DNA from: an uncultured Lachnoclostridium sp.
Lineage (GTDB): Bacteria > Bacillota > Clostridia > Lachnospirales > Lachnospiraceae
Reading direction: 5' to 3'
Assembly: GCA_946499505.1 (NCBI GenBank)
Contig: CAMMSL010000003.1
Coordinates: forward strand, 90,653 to 154,652
Length of the DNA: 64,000 bases
The notes beneath the pieces are model-generated. The model searched no databases. It saw nothing but the letters and a program-made list of their open reading frames with translations, and was not told where the DNA came from. Below, in pieces: positions 43,789-54,243 of the stretch; positions within the stretch are counted from its first letter, which is position 1, and each line of letters begins with the position of its first letter. The translations under genes and the position numbers were made by a program.

Positions 43789-44706
43789 CTACAGTACCTG
43801 CTCCGCGATCAGGACAAGCGCCGGCATTGTCACTACGCCAAGCACGGTTGTCAGGGAAAAAATCTCTGAAGAATAGGTATAGTTGTGTTTGTAGCGGATC
43901 GCCATCATCGTGCCGGTGGTGGACGATGGACATGCTGCTGCGATCAGAATCGTCATGGATATCACTGTCGGCAGATGGAAGAGCATGAGCAGTGGTATCG
44001 TGCAGGCAGGGAAGATCAGCAGCTTGACCGCGGAGGTATAGTACAGCCTCGGGTTTTTGCACATTTTTCTAAGATCTGCCTGAGCTACGGAAAAACCTGC
44101 CACCATCATGGCGAGGGGCGTGTTCATATCCGCAATATAGTTCATGGAATCCAGAAGTACAGACGGGATCTTCAACTGCAGGAAGAACAGAAGCACCGCG
44201 ATCAGTGTTGCAATGAACATAGGTGAGATCAGTCCTTCTTTGAGGCTCTTGAGCGATAATTTCTTTTCCATCAGGACAATGCCGTGGGTCCATGAGAACA
44301 GATTGAACATGACCATATATGCACTGAGATAAAACACTCCGGTATCGCCGAGCACACTTCCGATCAAGGGGATGCCGATGAAGCCGCAGTTGGAATATAT
44401 TGCATTAAATCGTTCGATACCGTAATCCGTACCGTCTTTGGGGCGGATCAGCAAGGTTGAGATTATGATGCCGAGAATATGAGTGGCGGCAGCTGCTGCG
44501 AAAGAAAGCAGAAGCCCCCGGACCAGTTCGGGATCGTATTCCGTCTGATAGACCGTGATGATCAGGATTGGATTTACGATCAGGAGCAGGAGATTTGAAA
44601 CGGTTTTGTTTCCGTTCTGATCTACCAGTCTGATCTTGTAACATACAAATGCGAGCACCATAATGAAGAACATCTTCAAAAGCTGCTCAAAAATAAGAAT
44701 AAACAT
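43789..44706 (-). CDS. AEC (auxin efflux carrier) family transporter
   Basis: A 305-residue membrane protein with about ten helices in two inverted halves. VNPILIITVYQTEYD and CGFIGIPLIGSVLG with the conserved Asn/Pro breaks, and ACPSSTTGTMMA in the second half, match the AEC family, which exports or imports small organic acids such as malate or malonate. It lies 55 bases after pduL on the same strand, so a carboxylate or acyl-related role is plausible. Confidence 0.88.
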   Translation of the reverse strand: MFILIFEQLLKMFFIMVLAFVCYKIRLVDQNGNKTVSNLLLLIVNPILIITVYQTEYDPELVRGLLLSFAAAAATHILGIIISTLLIRPKDGTDYGIERFNAIYSNCGFIGIPLIGSVLGDTGVFYLSAYMVMFNLFSWTHGIVLMEKKLSLKSLKEGLISPMFIATLIAVLLFFLQLKIPSVLLDSMNYIADMNTPLAMMVAGFSVAQADLRKMCKNPRLYYTSAVKLLIFPACTIPLLMLFHLPTVISMTILIAAACPSSTTGTMMAIRYKHNYTYSSEIFSLTTVLGVVTMPALVLIAEQVL

Positions 44707-44761
44707 AATTCAATACTCCGTTTTATTTGCTAAATAGTATCTGCATATTCGGGAAAAGATA

Positions 44762-45403
44762 TTACCGGTGGATTCCGGACTGAAGTTCATCAGCCCATGA
44801 CTGGAGACTGTAGGTGTGTCCGTTGAACAGTTTCAGTATCACTCCGGTCGGATTATCCTCGTTTGCAAATGCGTTTGCCTCGTCCGTATCCACGTGCATG
44901 GCCAGAGAGTAAGACGGACTCACCCTGACAACGACATCAGAAAAGATCAGGGAGCGTTCGTAACTTGTCGTGATGACAAACACGATATCATTGTCTTTCA
45001 CATGAGCACGGATCGCGTCGACCGGAGTCATATGGATATGGCGCTTTGCTACAATAACTCCTTTTTCCAGTTCGATTTTTCCTTTCGGACCGATCAGGGT
45101 GCATCCGGGCGTGCCTTCCAGATCGCCGGACTGCCGGATCACGCTCTTGATGCCAAGGCGTCTTGCGTCTGTCACGGAAATCTCCACCTGAGTTTCTTTA
45201 CGGCAGGGCCCCAGTATGACGACCTTTTCAAATCTGCCTTTCGGGCCGACGACGGTCAGCCTTTCTTTGCAGGCGTACTGTCCGGGCTGGCTCAGTTCTT
45301 TTGCAAAGGTAGGTTTTGCTCCGGCCCCGAACAGGGTCTCAAAATCTTCCTGCGTGATATGGATGTGTCTTGCAGAAGTCTCGATCGGTATTGTTAAGCT
45401 CAT
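44762..45403 (-). CDS. pduL: Phosphate propanoyltransferase / phosphotransacylase
   Basis: A 213-residue PduL-type enzyme that interconverts acyl-CoA and acyl phosphate. The two zinc-binding motifs SARHIHIT and AKRHIHMT and the MHVDTDEANAF signature are present. It lacks an encapsulation peptide extension and no microcompartment shell gene is near, so it probably acts as a free phosphotransacetylase in acetate or propionate formation. An AAAGGAGTGAG ribosome site lies before the ATG. Confidence 0.94.
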   Translation of the reverse strand: MSLTIPIETSARHIHITQEDFETLFGAGAKPTFAKELSQPGQYACKERLTVVGPKGRFEKVVILGPCRKETQVEISVTDARRLGIKSVIRQSGDLEGTPGCTLIGPKGKIELEKGVIVAKRHIHMTPVDAIRAHVKDNDIVFVITTSYERSLIFSDVVVRVSPSYSLAMHVDTDEANAFANEDNPTGVILKLFNGHTYSLQSWADELQSGIHR

Positions 45404-45430
45404 GGATTTCTCACTCCTTTACCCTATTAG

Positions 45431-45459
45431 ATTTTAGCAGAATAAAGTGCTGTTTTCAA
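45431..45459 (-). promoter_or_regulatory. Promoter of pduL
   Basis: On the minus strand, TTGAAA (45454-45459) and TAAAAT (45431-45436) are spaced by 17 bases. Confidence 0.75.
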
Positions 45460-45714
45460 TAATGAGTTGTCAGAGTGGAAATGCTGTATTTGTCTGAAAA
45501 CACCACATAAAATGTTAAAAAGCTGTCAAATATAAGTAAAAATAATATAAAGATCTTGTAAAATATCGTTGACACAAAGGAATCCGGCATGTTAGTTTTA
45601 ATTTAGCGCGCAATTTCGCGCGCCGGAAACGACAGACAACTACATACAGACAAATAATAGCGCAATTTAAATCAAACAATATCAGGCGCTATCGTTCGCA
45701 AAGGAGAAAAAGGA
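45460..45714 (+). promoter_or_regulatory. Leader region of the Na/Pi cotransporter gene
   Basis: A possible -35 TTGACA lies at 45569-45574 with only a weak -10 after it (TTAGTT). Two short hairpins follow: GCGCG-caattt-CGCGC at 45606-45621 and ATAGCGC/GCGCTAT at 45657-45692, the second ending just before AAAGGAGAAA. No gene is visible. A Pho-box could not be convincingly aligned. Confidence 0.4.
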
Positions 45715-47343
45715 ATGGGAATAACAGATGTACTTTCTTTGTTCGGCGGCCTTGCACTCTTCCTATACGGAATGCAGATGATGAGCAACGGCCTGGAAGC
45801 GGCCGCCGGCAACAAGATGAAATCAATCCTTGAGAAACTGACTTCAAACCGGATCAAGGGGGTTCTGGTAGGAGCCGTGATCACAGCCGTGATCCAGTCC
45901 TCTTCGGCGACCACAGTCATGGTCGTAGGCTTTGTAAATTCCGGTCTTATGACACTGCAGCAGGCTGTGTGGATCATCATGGGAGCCAATATCGGTACCA
46001 CTATCACAGGCCAGCTCATCGCTCTGGATATCGGAGCCATCGCACCGCTGTTTGCGATCATCGGTGTCGGTGCGATCATGTTCTCGAAGAATGAAAAGGT
46101 GCATCATATCAGCAGCATCATTGCAGGGCTCGGTATCCTTTTTATAGGTATGGACATGATGGGAACTGCGATGGAACCGCTTCAGGAGTCGCAGGCATTT
46201 ATCAACTTGATGACACAGTTCAGCAATCCGCTTATCGGTATTCTGGTAGGTGCAGTATTTACGGCGGTGATCCAGTCTTCTTCGGCATCTGTAGGTATCC
46301 TGCAGGCGCTGGCATCAACAGGGATGATCCCGCTGTCAAGCGCGGTTTACGTGCTTTTCGGACAGAATATCGGAACCTGTATCACGGCGGTCCTTGCATC
46401 TATCGGAACTAAGGTGAATGCGAGACGTACGACGATCATTCATCTGATGTTTAATATTATCGGTACGGCGATCTTTACGGTAATATGTATGGTAACGCCT
46501 TATGTATCCCTGATCGAGTCGCTCACTCCGGGAAATCCGGTGGCTCAGATCGCGAATGCGCATACCATATTCAACATCGTGACAACGCTGATCCTGCTCC
46601 CGTTCGGCACTTATATGGCGCATGCAGCGGAGAAGATCCTTCCGGACAGCAAGAAGGAAGACGACGAAGATCTCCGGCTCAAATATATCAGGCCTTTTGA
46701 CTCTTCCTATGCAGTCGGCAACAGTGCCATCGCGGTCACTCAGGTAAAAGAAGAAGTGAACCGTATGCTGGACATGGTGGCGAAGAATATCGGCGACGCC
46801 TTTGACACACTCATTAAATACAATGACAAGTCGCGTAAGAAAGTCGAAGAGAGAGAAGAGTATATCGATTATCTGAACAAAGGGATTTCAGAGTATATCG
46901 TTTCCCTTATGGCAGGAGAGATGAACGCGGATGACTCCCGCAAGATCAACGGCTATTATGCGATCATCAGCAACCTTGAGAGAATCGGCGATCACGCCAC
47001 AAATATCGCGGGGTATGCCGACGATATGAAGAAATGGGATCTGAAGTTCTCGGACACTGTGCTCGACGAGCTGGAAGAGATGAAAAAGCAGTGTATCACC
47101 TGTCTGGAAAATGTGAAAAATGTGGATTCTTCTGATACGGGCAGAGTGCTCAGCCAGGCGGAAGTACTGGAACAGAAGACAGACGATATGCGCGATAAGT
47201 ACTTTAAGAAACAGATGCAGAGACTGAAGAAAGGCAAGTGCAATCCTCAGAGCGGCATCGTGTTCTCGGAAGTACTCACAGATTTTGAGAGAATGGGAGA
47301 CCATTCGCTCAATATCGCCCAGCAGTATAAAGAGATGGGATAA
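45715..47343 (+). CDS. Na/Pi cotransporter family protein with PhoU domain
   Basis: A 542-residue protein. The N-terminal two thirds are two PNaS (NptA-like) repeats, each with the QSSSA motif (AVIQSSSATTVMV and AVIQSSSASVGIL). After about residue 330 comes a cytoplasmic PhoU-like helical domain with NLERIGDHATNIA and DFERMGDHSLNIA. This fusion is typical for bacterial YjbB-type phosphate transporters; PhoU likely limits uptake. AAAGGAGAAAAAGG precedes the ATG. Confidence 0.93.
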   Translation: MGITDVLSLFGGLALFLYGMQMMSNGLEAAAGNKMKSILEKLTSNRIKGVLVGAVITAVIQSSSATTVMVVGFVNSGLMTLQQAVWIIMGANIGTTITGQLIALDIGAIAPLFAIIGVGAIMFSKNEKVHHISSIIAGLGILFIGMDMMGTAMEPLQESQAFINLMTQFSNPLIGILVGAVFTAVIQSSSASVGILQALASTGMIPLSSAVYVLFGQNIGTCITAVLASIGTKVNARRTTIIHLMFNIIGTAIFTVICMVTPYVSLIESLTPGNPVAQIANAHTIFNIVTTLILLPFGTYMAHAAEKILPDSKKEDDEDLRLKYIRPFDSSYAVGNSAIAVTQVKEEVNRMLDMVAKNIGDAFDTLIKYNDKSRKKVEEREEYIDYLNKGISEYIVSLMAGEMNADDSRKINGYYAIISNLERIGDHATNIAGYADDMKKWDLKFSDTVLDELEEMKKQCITCLENVKNVDSSDTGRVLSQAEVLEQKTDDMRDKYFKKQMQRLKKGKCNPQSGIVFSEVLTDFERMGDHSLNIAQQYKEMG

Positions 47344-47366
47344 AAACTATATAATGGAATGAAATG

Positions 47367-47450
47367 TTCCCTCATTTTGCAGATATGCCGGTATCCGGAG
47401 AAAAGAAACGGATATGGACAAATTTGTGAAATGAGGGAATTGTATTTTGT
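47367..47450 (+). terminator. Long stem-loop terminator after the Na/Pi gene
   Basis: TTCCCTCATTT (47367-47377) pairs with AAATGAGGGAA (47429-47439), with an inner ATCCG/CGGAT stem, followed by TTGTATTTTGT. Confidence 0.6.
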
Positions 47451-47527
47451 GTGAATATGAAGGATAATGGATTAAATGAATGTATTGTAAAACCGTAAGG
47501 AAGTTGGGAGAGAAAGGAGAAAGTCAG

Positions 47528-50371
47528 GTGGATAACAGATATATACTGGATCAGGAGAGGTACGCGGCCCTTGCAAGGCGCGCGGCGGCAGAAGGATGTG
47601 TGCTGCTTAAAAATACGAAACGCGCCCTGCCGCTGAAGGAGGGGGAAAGTGTCTCTGTATTCGGACGCATCCAGTTTGATTATTACAAAAGCGGAACCGG
47701 GTCAGGCGGTCTTGTAAATACCAGATATGTTGTGGGAATTCTGGACGCCTTAAAAGAAGAAGATCTGATTTTGAACCAAAAGGTGGAAGAGACTTACCGG
47801 AAATGGCTGGAAACACACCCCTTTGATGCAGGAACCGGCTGGGCGCAGGAACCGTGGAGTCAGGAAGAGATGCCTCTTACAGATGAACTGGTCAGAGAAG
47901 CTTCTGCCCGGTCAGATGCAGCCATAGTGATCATAGGACGTACGGCGGGAGAGGATCAGGATGCCTGCGCGGAAAAGGGCAGCTATCTTCTCACTGACCT
48001 GGAGGAGGAGATGCTTGAGAAAGTGTGCAGAGCTTTCCCGCGTACGATTGTAGTTCTGAATGTCGGAAGTATTATCGACATGAAATGGGTGGAGAAATAC
48101 GATCCTTCCGCAGTGCTGTATGTATGGCAGGGCGGCATGGAAGGCGGACATGGGGCCGCGGACGTGCTTATGGGCAGAGTAAATCCCTGCGGAAAGCTGA
48201 CCGATACGATTGCCTGTGACATCAGTGACTATCCTTCTACGAGAAATTTTGGCGGGGATGCGGGCGACGTCTATCAGGAGGATATTTATGTGGGATACCG
48301 GTATTTTGAGACGTTTGCAAAGAAGAAAGTACTGTATCCCTTCGGGTTTGGAATGTCATATACCGGATTTGAACTGAAAGACGGCTGTGTGGAGCAGATC
48401 GGGAAAGGATCGCAGCAGGAAGATTCACAGGCTGTTACAGCGGATGCGGATGACAGCTCACGCTTTTCTGTGCAGTTTTCCGTGAAGGTAAGAAATGTGG
48501 GAGATGTAAGCGGAAAAGAAGTGGTGCAGGTCTATGTGAAAGCGCCGCAGGGGAAGCTGGGGAAGCCGCTGCGGAGTCTGGCTGCATTTGCAAAGACCCG
48601 GGAACTGGAGCCGGGAGAAGAAGAGCTGCTGGTGATGACGGCTCCGGATCTTATGCTGTCTTCCTATGACGACAGCGGGGCGGCGGGATATAAATCCTGC
48701 TATGTGATGGAAGAGGGGACTTATGAGTTCTATATCGGTACGGACGTGCGGAATGCTGAATGTATCGGAAATCTGCATATCGATAGGACAGTTGCAGTCG
48801 AGAGATGCAGAGAGTGTGCGGCTCCGGTAGAAAGTTTTCAAAGGATGCGTACAGCCGCAGGAGCAGGCGCGGAGACAGCAGACGGTGAAGCAGAACTGGA
48901 GCTGACGTGGGAAAGCGTGCCGGTAAGAACTGAATCCGTCAGCAGTCATATGAGAAATGATGGTGCCGAGGATATTCCCTATACAGGAGACAGAGGGATC
49001 CGGCTGGGAGATGTATTTGACGGAAAGGCAGATATGAAAAGCTTCCTTGCCCAGATGTCGGATGATGATCTCTGTTGCATTGTAAAGGGGGAAGGAATGT
49101 GCTCTCCGAAAGTGACGCCGGGTACTGCGGCGGCCTTCGGCGGCCTGACGGAATCTTTGCAAAAACTCGGAATTCCCTGCGGATGCTGCGCAGACGGACC
49201 TTCGGGAATCCGTATGGACTGCGGTACACAGGCATTTTCCCTTCCTAACGGCGTCTGTCTGGCGTCTTCATTCAACGAAGAACTGCTGGAGGAGCTCTAT
49301 GAGATGACGGGCGCAGAGCTCAGGAAAAACCGGATAGATACCCTGCTCGGTCCGGGGATGAATATACACCGCAATCCGCTGAACGGGCGTAATTTCGAGT
49401 ATTTCTCGGAAGATCCTCTTGTGACGGGAAAGATCGCGGCGGCCCAGCTGCGGGGGATGGCGAAATATGGCGTGACCGGCACGATCAAGCATTTTGCGGC
49501 AAACAATCAGGAGTATAACCGGAGAAAATGCAACTCGATCCTGTCAGAGCGGGCGCTCCGGGAGATTTACCTGAGAGGATTCGAGATCGCGGTAGAGGAA
49601 GGCGGCGCCCATTCGATCATGACTACATACGGCGCGGTAAACGGTCTGTGGACAGCAGGAAATTATGATCTCCTTACGAGACTGCTCCGTCAGGAGTGGG
49701 GGTACGACGGTATGGTGATGACAGACTGGTGGGCTGAGATGAACGACGAGGGCGGACAGCCTTCTGTGGAAAATCTTGCCGAGATGGTACGCGCGCAGAA
49801 TGACGTGTTCATGGTGGTTCCCGATACAGAAGAAAAAATGGGAAATCTCAAAGAAAGTCTTGCCAGCGGTTTCCTGACGAGAGGAATGCTTTTAAGATGC
49901 GCGGAAAATATTCTGAAGATGCTTATGCGTTCCCCTGTGATGGAGAGGTCTCTGGGGCGTATTTCAGATGAAGAGAAAGAGGCAGCCGAGAATGCTTTGC
50001 CGGAGGAACAGATTAATTTTGATCTGGAATACTATAAAGTAGATGAATATCTGGAGCTTCCGGGAGAAAAGATCTGTACGGATCGGGGAGAATCATGGAC
50101 GTTTGGGATCATTATCCGCGATCCGGGCGTATACCGCCTTACACTGACGGCGAGCGCCGAAGGAGGAGAACTGGCTCAGATCCCTGTTTCCGTATTTTTG
50201 AATGGAAGTTTGAAAGGTTCGATCACGGTGAACGGAACGGATGGAAAGGTGATTGAAATAGACCAGAGTCTGGGTGAGATTTTCTTCCCGAATAACTATG
50301 TGAGGATTTATTTCGCACAGAGCGGCATGAAGATACAGAAACTGAAGATATGGAAAGAGAAGGGAGATTGA
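47528..50371 (+). CDS. Cytoplasmic GH3 beta-glucosidase-like enzyme (permuted)
   Basis: About 947 residues from GTG at 47528, which follows AAAGGAGAAAG; an ATG at 47480 in frame lacks a ribosome site. The sandwich domain comes first (AAEGCVLLKNTKRALPL, GRTAGEDQD, FGFGMSYTGF), then Fn3-like sequence, then the TIM barrel with LLGPGMNIHRNPLNGRNFEY, GTIKHFAANNQEYNRR and the nucleophile Asp733 in MVMTDWW. A C-terminal beta domain (about 850-945) looks like a carbohydrate-binding fold. No signal peptide is seen, so it acts on imported oligosaccharides. It converges with the GH94 gene and belongs to the beta-glucoside locus by position. Confidence 0.9.
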   Translation: MDNRYILDQERYAALARRAAAEGCVLLKNTKRALPLKEGESVSVFGRIQFDYYKSGTGSGGLVNTRYVVGILDALKEEDLILNQKVEETYRKWLETHPFDAGTGWAQEPWSQEEMPLTDELVREASARSDAAIVIIGRTAGEDQDACAEKGSYLLTDLEEEMLEKVCRAFPRTIVVLNVGSIIDMKWVEKYDPSAVLYVWQGGMEGGHGAADVLMGRVNPCGKLTDTIACDISDYPSTRNFGGDAGDVYQEDIYVGYRYFETFAKKKVLYPFGFGMSYTGFELKDGCVEQIGKGSQQEDSQAVTADADDSSRFSVQFSVKVRNVGDVSGKEVVQVYVKAPQGKLGKPLRSLAAFAKTRELEPGEEELLVMTAPDLMLSSYDDSGAAGYKSCYVMEEGTYEFYIGTDVRNAECIGNLHIDRTVAVERCRECAAPVESFQRMRTAAGAGAETADGEAELELTWESVPVRTESVSSHMRNDGAEDIPYTGDRGIRLGDVFDGKADMKSFLAQMSDDDLCCIVKGEGMCSPKVTPGTAAAFGGLTESLQKLGIPCGCCADGPSGIRMDCGTQAFSLPNGVCLASSFNEELLEELYEMTGAELRKNRIDTLLGPGMNIHRNPLNGRNFEYFSEDPLVTGKIAAAQLRGMAKYGVTGTIKHFAANNQEYNRRKCNSILSERALREIYLRGFEIAVEEGGAHSIMTTYGAVNGLWTAGNYDLLTRLLRQEWGYDGMVMTDWWAEMNDEGGQPSVENLAEMVRAQNDVFMVVPDTEEKMGNLKESLASGFLTRGMLLRCAENILKMLMRSPVMERSLGRISDEEKEAAENALPEEQINFDLEYYKVDEYLELPGEKICTDRGESWTFGIIIRDPGVYRLTLTASAEGGELAQIPVSVFLNGSLKGSITVNGTDGKVIEIDQSLGEIFFPNNYVRIYFAQSGMKIQKLKIWKEKGD

Positions 50372-50400
50372 ATATTCAGTCTCCCTTCTCCTGAATTTTC
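50357..50400. terminator. Bidirectional terminator between GH3 and GH94 genes
   Basis: GAGAAGGGAGA (50357-50367) and TCTCCCTTCTC (50380-50390) form a perfect stem that overlaps the GH3 stop codon, followed by CTGAATTTTC. Confidence 0.75.
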
Positions 50401-50405
50401 GTCCG

Positions 50406-52847
50406 CTACATTACAGCGAGAATATACATTTCTTTTTCTTCTGCGCTGAAAGGCACTTTGTTCCCTGAGAGCGTTTCTCCGTTGACAGTGAGCGACGAAA
50501 CGCCTTTTTCTTTATGGTCAGGATTCTGTACGGTGATATGATATTTGACACCGCGGAATACCCTTGTCACTTCGTAACTTTCCAGAGAATCCGGAATGCA
50601 CGGATCAATGATAAGTCCGTCGTAATCCGGACGGATGCCGAGTATGTACTGGGATACGTTTAAAAACGTCCATGCAGCGGTTCCGGTCAGCCAGCTGTTC
50701 TTTGCCTCGCCGAAATTTGGGGCGTCTTTTCCGGCAATCATCTGCGAATATACATACGGCTCCGTACGGTGGATGTCGCTGATATCTTCAATATACGCCG
50801 GACATGTGCGGGTGTAGACGCTCCACGCACGGTTTCCTCTTCCCACGACGGTCTCGGCGATGGAGATCCATGGGTTATTGTGGCAGAAGATTCCGGCATT
50901 CTCCTTGTATCCCGGCGGGTAGGAGGATATCTCTCCCAGTTCGGTGTGATAGCGCAGATATGGGGGCTGGAGCAGCACGATCCCGTATTTTGTATCCAGG
51001 TGCTTTTCGACAGATTCCAGAGCTTTTAAGCAGTACCCGTCAGAGAGACCGATCCCCGCCATAGAACAGAATCCCTGAGGCTCGATGAATATCTTTCCTT
51101 CTTCGCACTCATGGGAGCCTACTTTGTTTTTAAAATGATCATATGCTCTCAGATACCATTCTCCGTCCCATCCTGCGTCCAGAACGGTCTGTTCCATATC
51201 TTTTACGGCTTTCTCGGCAAAGTCAGCTTCGTCTTTCATGCCCTGATGACGGCAGATTGCGGTATAGTCCTTTCCGTACAGGACAAACATCCCGGCAATA
51301 AATACGGACTCCGCATTCGGCCCTTCGGACGGCCCGAATGTCTGGAAAGATTCTCCCGGTTCCGTGGAGAAACAGTTCAGGTTCAGGCAGTCGTTCCAGT
51401 CTGCCCGCCCGATCAGCGGCAGACCGTGAGGTCCCAGGTGATCCACTGTGTAGTGGAAAGAGCGGCGTAAGTGCTCCATAAAGGATACTGTGTTGGAAGT
51501 ATCACTGTCAAACGGAGTCGCCTCATCCAGGATCGTATAATCGCCGGTTTCTTTAATATATGCGGCTGTTCCGGCGATCAGCCATAACGGATCATCGTTG
51601 AAGCCGCTTCCGATATCCGAGTTGCCTTTCTTTGTGAGCGGCTGGTACTGGTGGTATGCGCTGCCGTCCTCAAACTGTGTGGAGGCGATATCAATCAGCC
51701 TCTGCCTTGCCCGGTCAGGAACAAGATGGACAAATCCAAGCAGATCCTGACAGGAATCCCGGAATCCCATGCCGCGCCCAATCCCGGATTCAAAGTAGGA
51801 GGCGGAACGGCTCATGTTAAAAGTGACCATACACTGATACTGGTGCCATACATTGACCATCCGGTCCAGTTTCTCTTCGTCGGAGGATACGGTAAAGCGG
51901 CTCAGAAGATTCGTCCAGTAGTCTTTGAGCTTTTCCAGTGCCAGATCGGTTTTTTCTTCAGAGTCAAATCTTGCCATCAACTCGTCTGCGCGTTTCCGGT
52001 TGATCCTGCCTTCTTCCGGGCGGCCGTCCCATTTTTCTTCCACGGGATTTTCTATATACCCCAGAAGGAATATATAAGTTCTGGATTCGCCGGGAGCAAG
52101 GGTTATTTTGATATGGTGGGATCCAACCGGCGCCCATCCACTGGCGATCGAGTTTTTCGACTCGCCTTTTACTACGCATTCTGGAGCGGAATTTTCCCCG
52201 TAAGCGCCGAGAAATGCATCCCGGTCTGTATCATATCCGTCAATCGCAGTGTTTACCGCATAGACTGCATAATGATTCCTGCGTTCCCTGTATTCGGTCT
52301 TGTGAAAGATGGCTGATCCGTGCACTTCCACTTCACCGGTTGAGTAATTACGCTGGAAGTTGGTCATGTCGTCCATTGCGTTCCAAAGGCAGAATTCCAC
52401 ATATGAAAAAACAGAGAGCTCCTTTGTATCCGTACTTTCATTTGTGATCGTCAGCTTATTGATCTCACAGCTCTCGCCTACCGGAACGAAAGCTGTCAGT
52501 TCTGCCGCAACAGAATTCTTTTTGCCCTCAAAGACAGAATAGCCCAGGCCGTGGCGGCACTTGTAAGAGTCCAGACATGTCTTTGACGGCATCCATCCCG
52601 GATTCCAGATGGTATCCCCGTCTTTTATGTAGTAATAATGTCCGTTGCTGTCAAGCGGCACATTGTTGTACCGATATCTCGTCAGCCGCAGAAGCTTGGC
52701 GTCTTTATAGAAGCTGTAGCCTCCGCAGGTATTGGAGATAAGAGAAAAGAAGTCCTCCGACCCCAGGTAATTGATCCAGGGGAGGGGCGTCTGAGGAACA
52801 GTGATCACATACTCTTTCCTTTCGTCATCAAAATATCCGTATTTCAT
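50406..52847 (-). CDS. cbpA: Cellobiose phosphorylase (GH94)
   Basis: An 813-residue GH94 enzyme, the usual length for cellobiose phosphorylase. N-terminal beta-sandwich (about 1-290), linker helices, then the (alpha/alpha)6 barrel with [20 protein letters not shown] and the general-acid region GFNDDPLWL (Asp418/Asp419), and a C-terminal jelly roll. It splits cellobiose with phosphate into glucose 1-phosphate and glucose, saving ATP. No signal peptide is present. It is divergent from the LacI regulator and shares its intergenic region. Other GH94 specificities (cellodextrin, laminaribiose) are possible but the motif pattern favours cellobiose. Confidence 0.9.
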   Translation of the reverse strand: MKYGYFDDERKEYVITVPQTPLPWINYLGSEDFFSLISNTCGGYSFYKDAKLLRLTRYRYNNVPLDSNGHYYYIKDGDTIWNPGWMPSKTCLDSYKCRHGLGYSVFEGKKNSVAAELTAFVPVGESCEINKLTITNESTDTKELSVFSYVEFCLWNAMDDMTNFQRNYSTGEVEVHGSAIFHKTEYRERRNHYAVYAVNTAIDGYDTDRDAFLGAYGENSAPECVVKGESKNSIASGWAPVGSHHIKITLAPGESRTYIFLLGYIENPVEEKWDGRPEEGRINRKRADELMARFDSEEKTDLALEKLKDYWTNLLSRFTVSSDEEKLDRMVNVWHQYQCMVTFNMSRSASYFESGIGRGMGFRDSCQDLLGFVHLVPDRARQRLIDIASTQFEDGSAYHQYQPLTKKGNSDIGSGFNDDPLWLIAGTAAYIKETGDYTILDEATPFDSDTSNTVSFMEHLRRSFHYTVDHLGPHGLPLIGRADWNDCLNLNCFSTEPGESFQTFGPSEGPNAESVFIAGMFVLYGKDYTAICRHQGMKDEADFAEKAVKDMEQTVLDAGWDGEWYLRAYDHFKNKVGSHECEEGKIFIEPQGFCSMAGIGLSDGYCLKALESVEKHLDTKYGIVLLQPPYLRYHTELGEISSYPPGYKENAGIFCHNNPWISIAETVVGRGNRAWSVYTRTCPAYIEDISDIHRTEPYVYSQMIAGKDAPNFGEAKNSWLTGTAAWTFLNVSQYILGIRPDYDGLIIDPCIPDSLESYEVTRVFRGVKYHITVQNPDHKEKGVSSLTVNGETLSGNKVPFSAEEKEMYILAVM

Positions 52848-52894
52848 ACCGGAACCTCCGTTTCCTAAAACATATGGACAATGAGTTTACGAAT

Positions 52895-53140
52895 ACGTTT
52901 AAGTTACGTATTTTCAAGGAAAAGTATATATGAAAGAAACTAAAAAATCAATAATAATTTGAAAACGAATAAGTAAAAGTACAAAATTTACAATCAAAAT
53001 TTTATACAAAAACAGGAATAATGTGATAATTGCACAATAAAATAATAAAAAGTTTGGGTAAATTAACAAAAATGCAAAAATAGTATTGCGAAAATACGAA
53101 AATAGGGTTATAGTTAAACTACGAAAACGATTAAGTGAAC
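52895..53140. promoter_or_regulatory. Shared control region with three ACGWWTAAGT motifs and LacI promoter
   Basis: ACGTTTAAGT (52895-52904), ACGAATAAGT (52966-52975) and ACGATTAAGT (53127-53136) lie between the divergent GH94 and LacI genes. The last two share a longer GAAAACGAWTAAGTRAA. A promoter TTGCGA-17-TATAGT (53086-53114) places transcription near 53121, so the third motif covers the start site: good for autorepression. The rest of the 345-base gap is AT-rich without a gene. Confidence 0.65.
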
Positions 53141-53192
53141 AAAACGAAAGATTACTTAACCAGGATATGCGCATAGAAAGGAGAAACGCGGC

Positions 53193-54230
53193 ATGGTATC
53201 GATGAAGATGATAGCGGAACGGTGCAATGTATCTGTTGCTACAGTAAGCAAAGCATTGAGCAACCGTGGAGATATCGGTGAAGATACCAAGAATCGTATC
53301 AGACAGACGGCAAAGGAGCTGGGATATGTTCCCAATGTCGCTGCCAGAGCATTGAAGACGAATCATTCTTATAATATAGGAGTTCTTTTTGAAGAACAGG
53401 CCGGCAGCGGTCTGACACATGAGTATTTCTCAGGAGTGCTCAACGGATTAAAGCTCCAGATAGAACAGCAGCATTACGATCTTACTTTTATTAACACATC
53501 ATTTGAGAACAGTGAGATGACCTATCTGGACCATGCAAGATATCGAAATTTTGATGGTATCGCTGTTATCTGTTGTGATGATTATGAATCAGCCCAGGTT
53601 CAGGAACTTCTGAAAAGCGACATACCGACAGTGACAGTGGACTATGTACATCAAAACTGCACGGCAGTTCTTTCCAATAATATCAAAGGCATGGAAGATC
53701 TGATGAAATACATCTACAGCCAGGGACATCGAAGGATCGCTTACATATGCGGCCAGGCCGGCTCGTATGTTACGAAAGACCGTCTCGCAGCATTTTACAG
53801 AACGGCAGAGGAACTCAAACTCGACATTCCGGAAGAATATGTAAAAGAAGCCCGGTACATGGAGACAAGGGAATCTGCAGAAGCAACAAAGGCTCTTCTT
53901 GATCTGAAGAATCCGCCTACCTGCATCATCTATCCCGATGATATGGCGCTGATCGGCGGAAGAAATGTGATCACAGAAAGAGGCATGACGATACCGGGCG
54001 ATATATCGATCGCCGGGTACGACGGGATCAGGATGTCACAGCTGCTCCATCCGAAACTGACGACGATCAGGCAGGATACGGAGCGGATCGGGCGGGAAGC
54101 CGGACGCAGGCTGATCCAGTCTATTGAAACACCGAAGACGGCTCTTGTGGAGAGAGTTGTTATAGAGGGGGAACTATTGACAGGACAGTCAGTAGGAAAA
54201 ATAACCCCGGAAACAAATAACCAATTTTAA
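53193..54230 (+). CDS. LacI family transcriptional regulator of the beta-glucoside locus
   Basis: A 345-residue repressor. The N-terminal LacI helix-turn-helix is MKMIAERCNVSVATVSKALS with hinge helix VPNVAARALKTN, followed by a periplasmic-binding-fold effector domain with VDYVHQN, HRRIAYICG and ISIAGYDGIRMS. It is divergent from the cellobiose phosphorylase and 13 bases upstream of the solute-binding protein gene, so it probably controls both. A cello-oligosaccharide or glucose ester may be the effector. AAAGGAGAAA precedes the ATG. Confidence 0.92.
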   Translation: MVSMKMIAERCNVSVATVSKALSNRGDIGEDTKNRIRQTAKELGYVPNVAARALKTNHSYNIGVLFEEQAGSGLTHEYFSGVLNGLKLQIEQQHYDLTFINTSFENSEMTYLDHARYRNFDGIAVICCDDYESAQVQELLKSDIPTVTVDYVHQNCTAVLSNNIKGMEDLMKYIYSQGHRRIAYICGQAGSYVTKDRLAAFYRTAEELKLDIPEEYVKEARYMETRESAEATKALLDLKNPPTCIIYPDDMALIGGRNVITERGMTIPGDISIAGYDGIRMSQLLHPKLTTIRQDTERIGREAGRRLIQSIETPKTALVERVVIEGELLTGQSVGKITPETNNQF

Positions 54231-54243
54231 AGGAGGTTCATCT

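Noticed and set aside
45520-45600. Possible Pho box upstream of the Na/Pi cotransporter.
   Set aside because: TTMACA-like units could not be placed with the required spacing; the match is no better than expected in AT-rich sequence.
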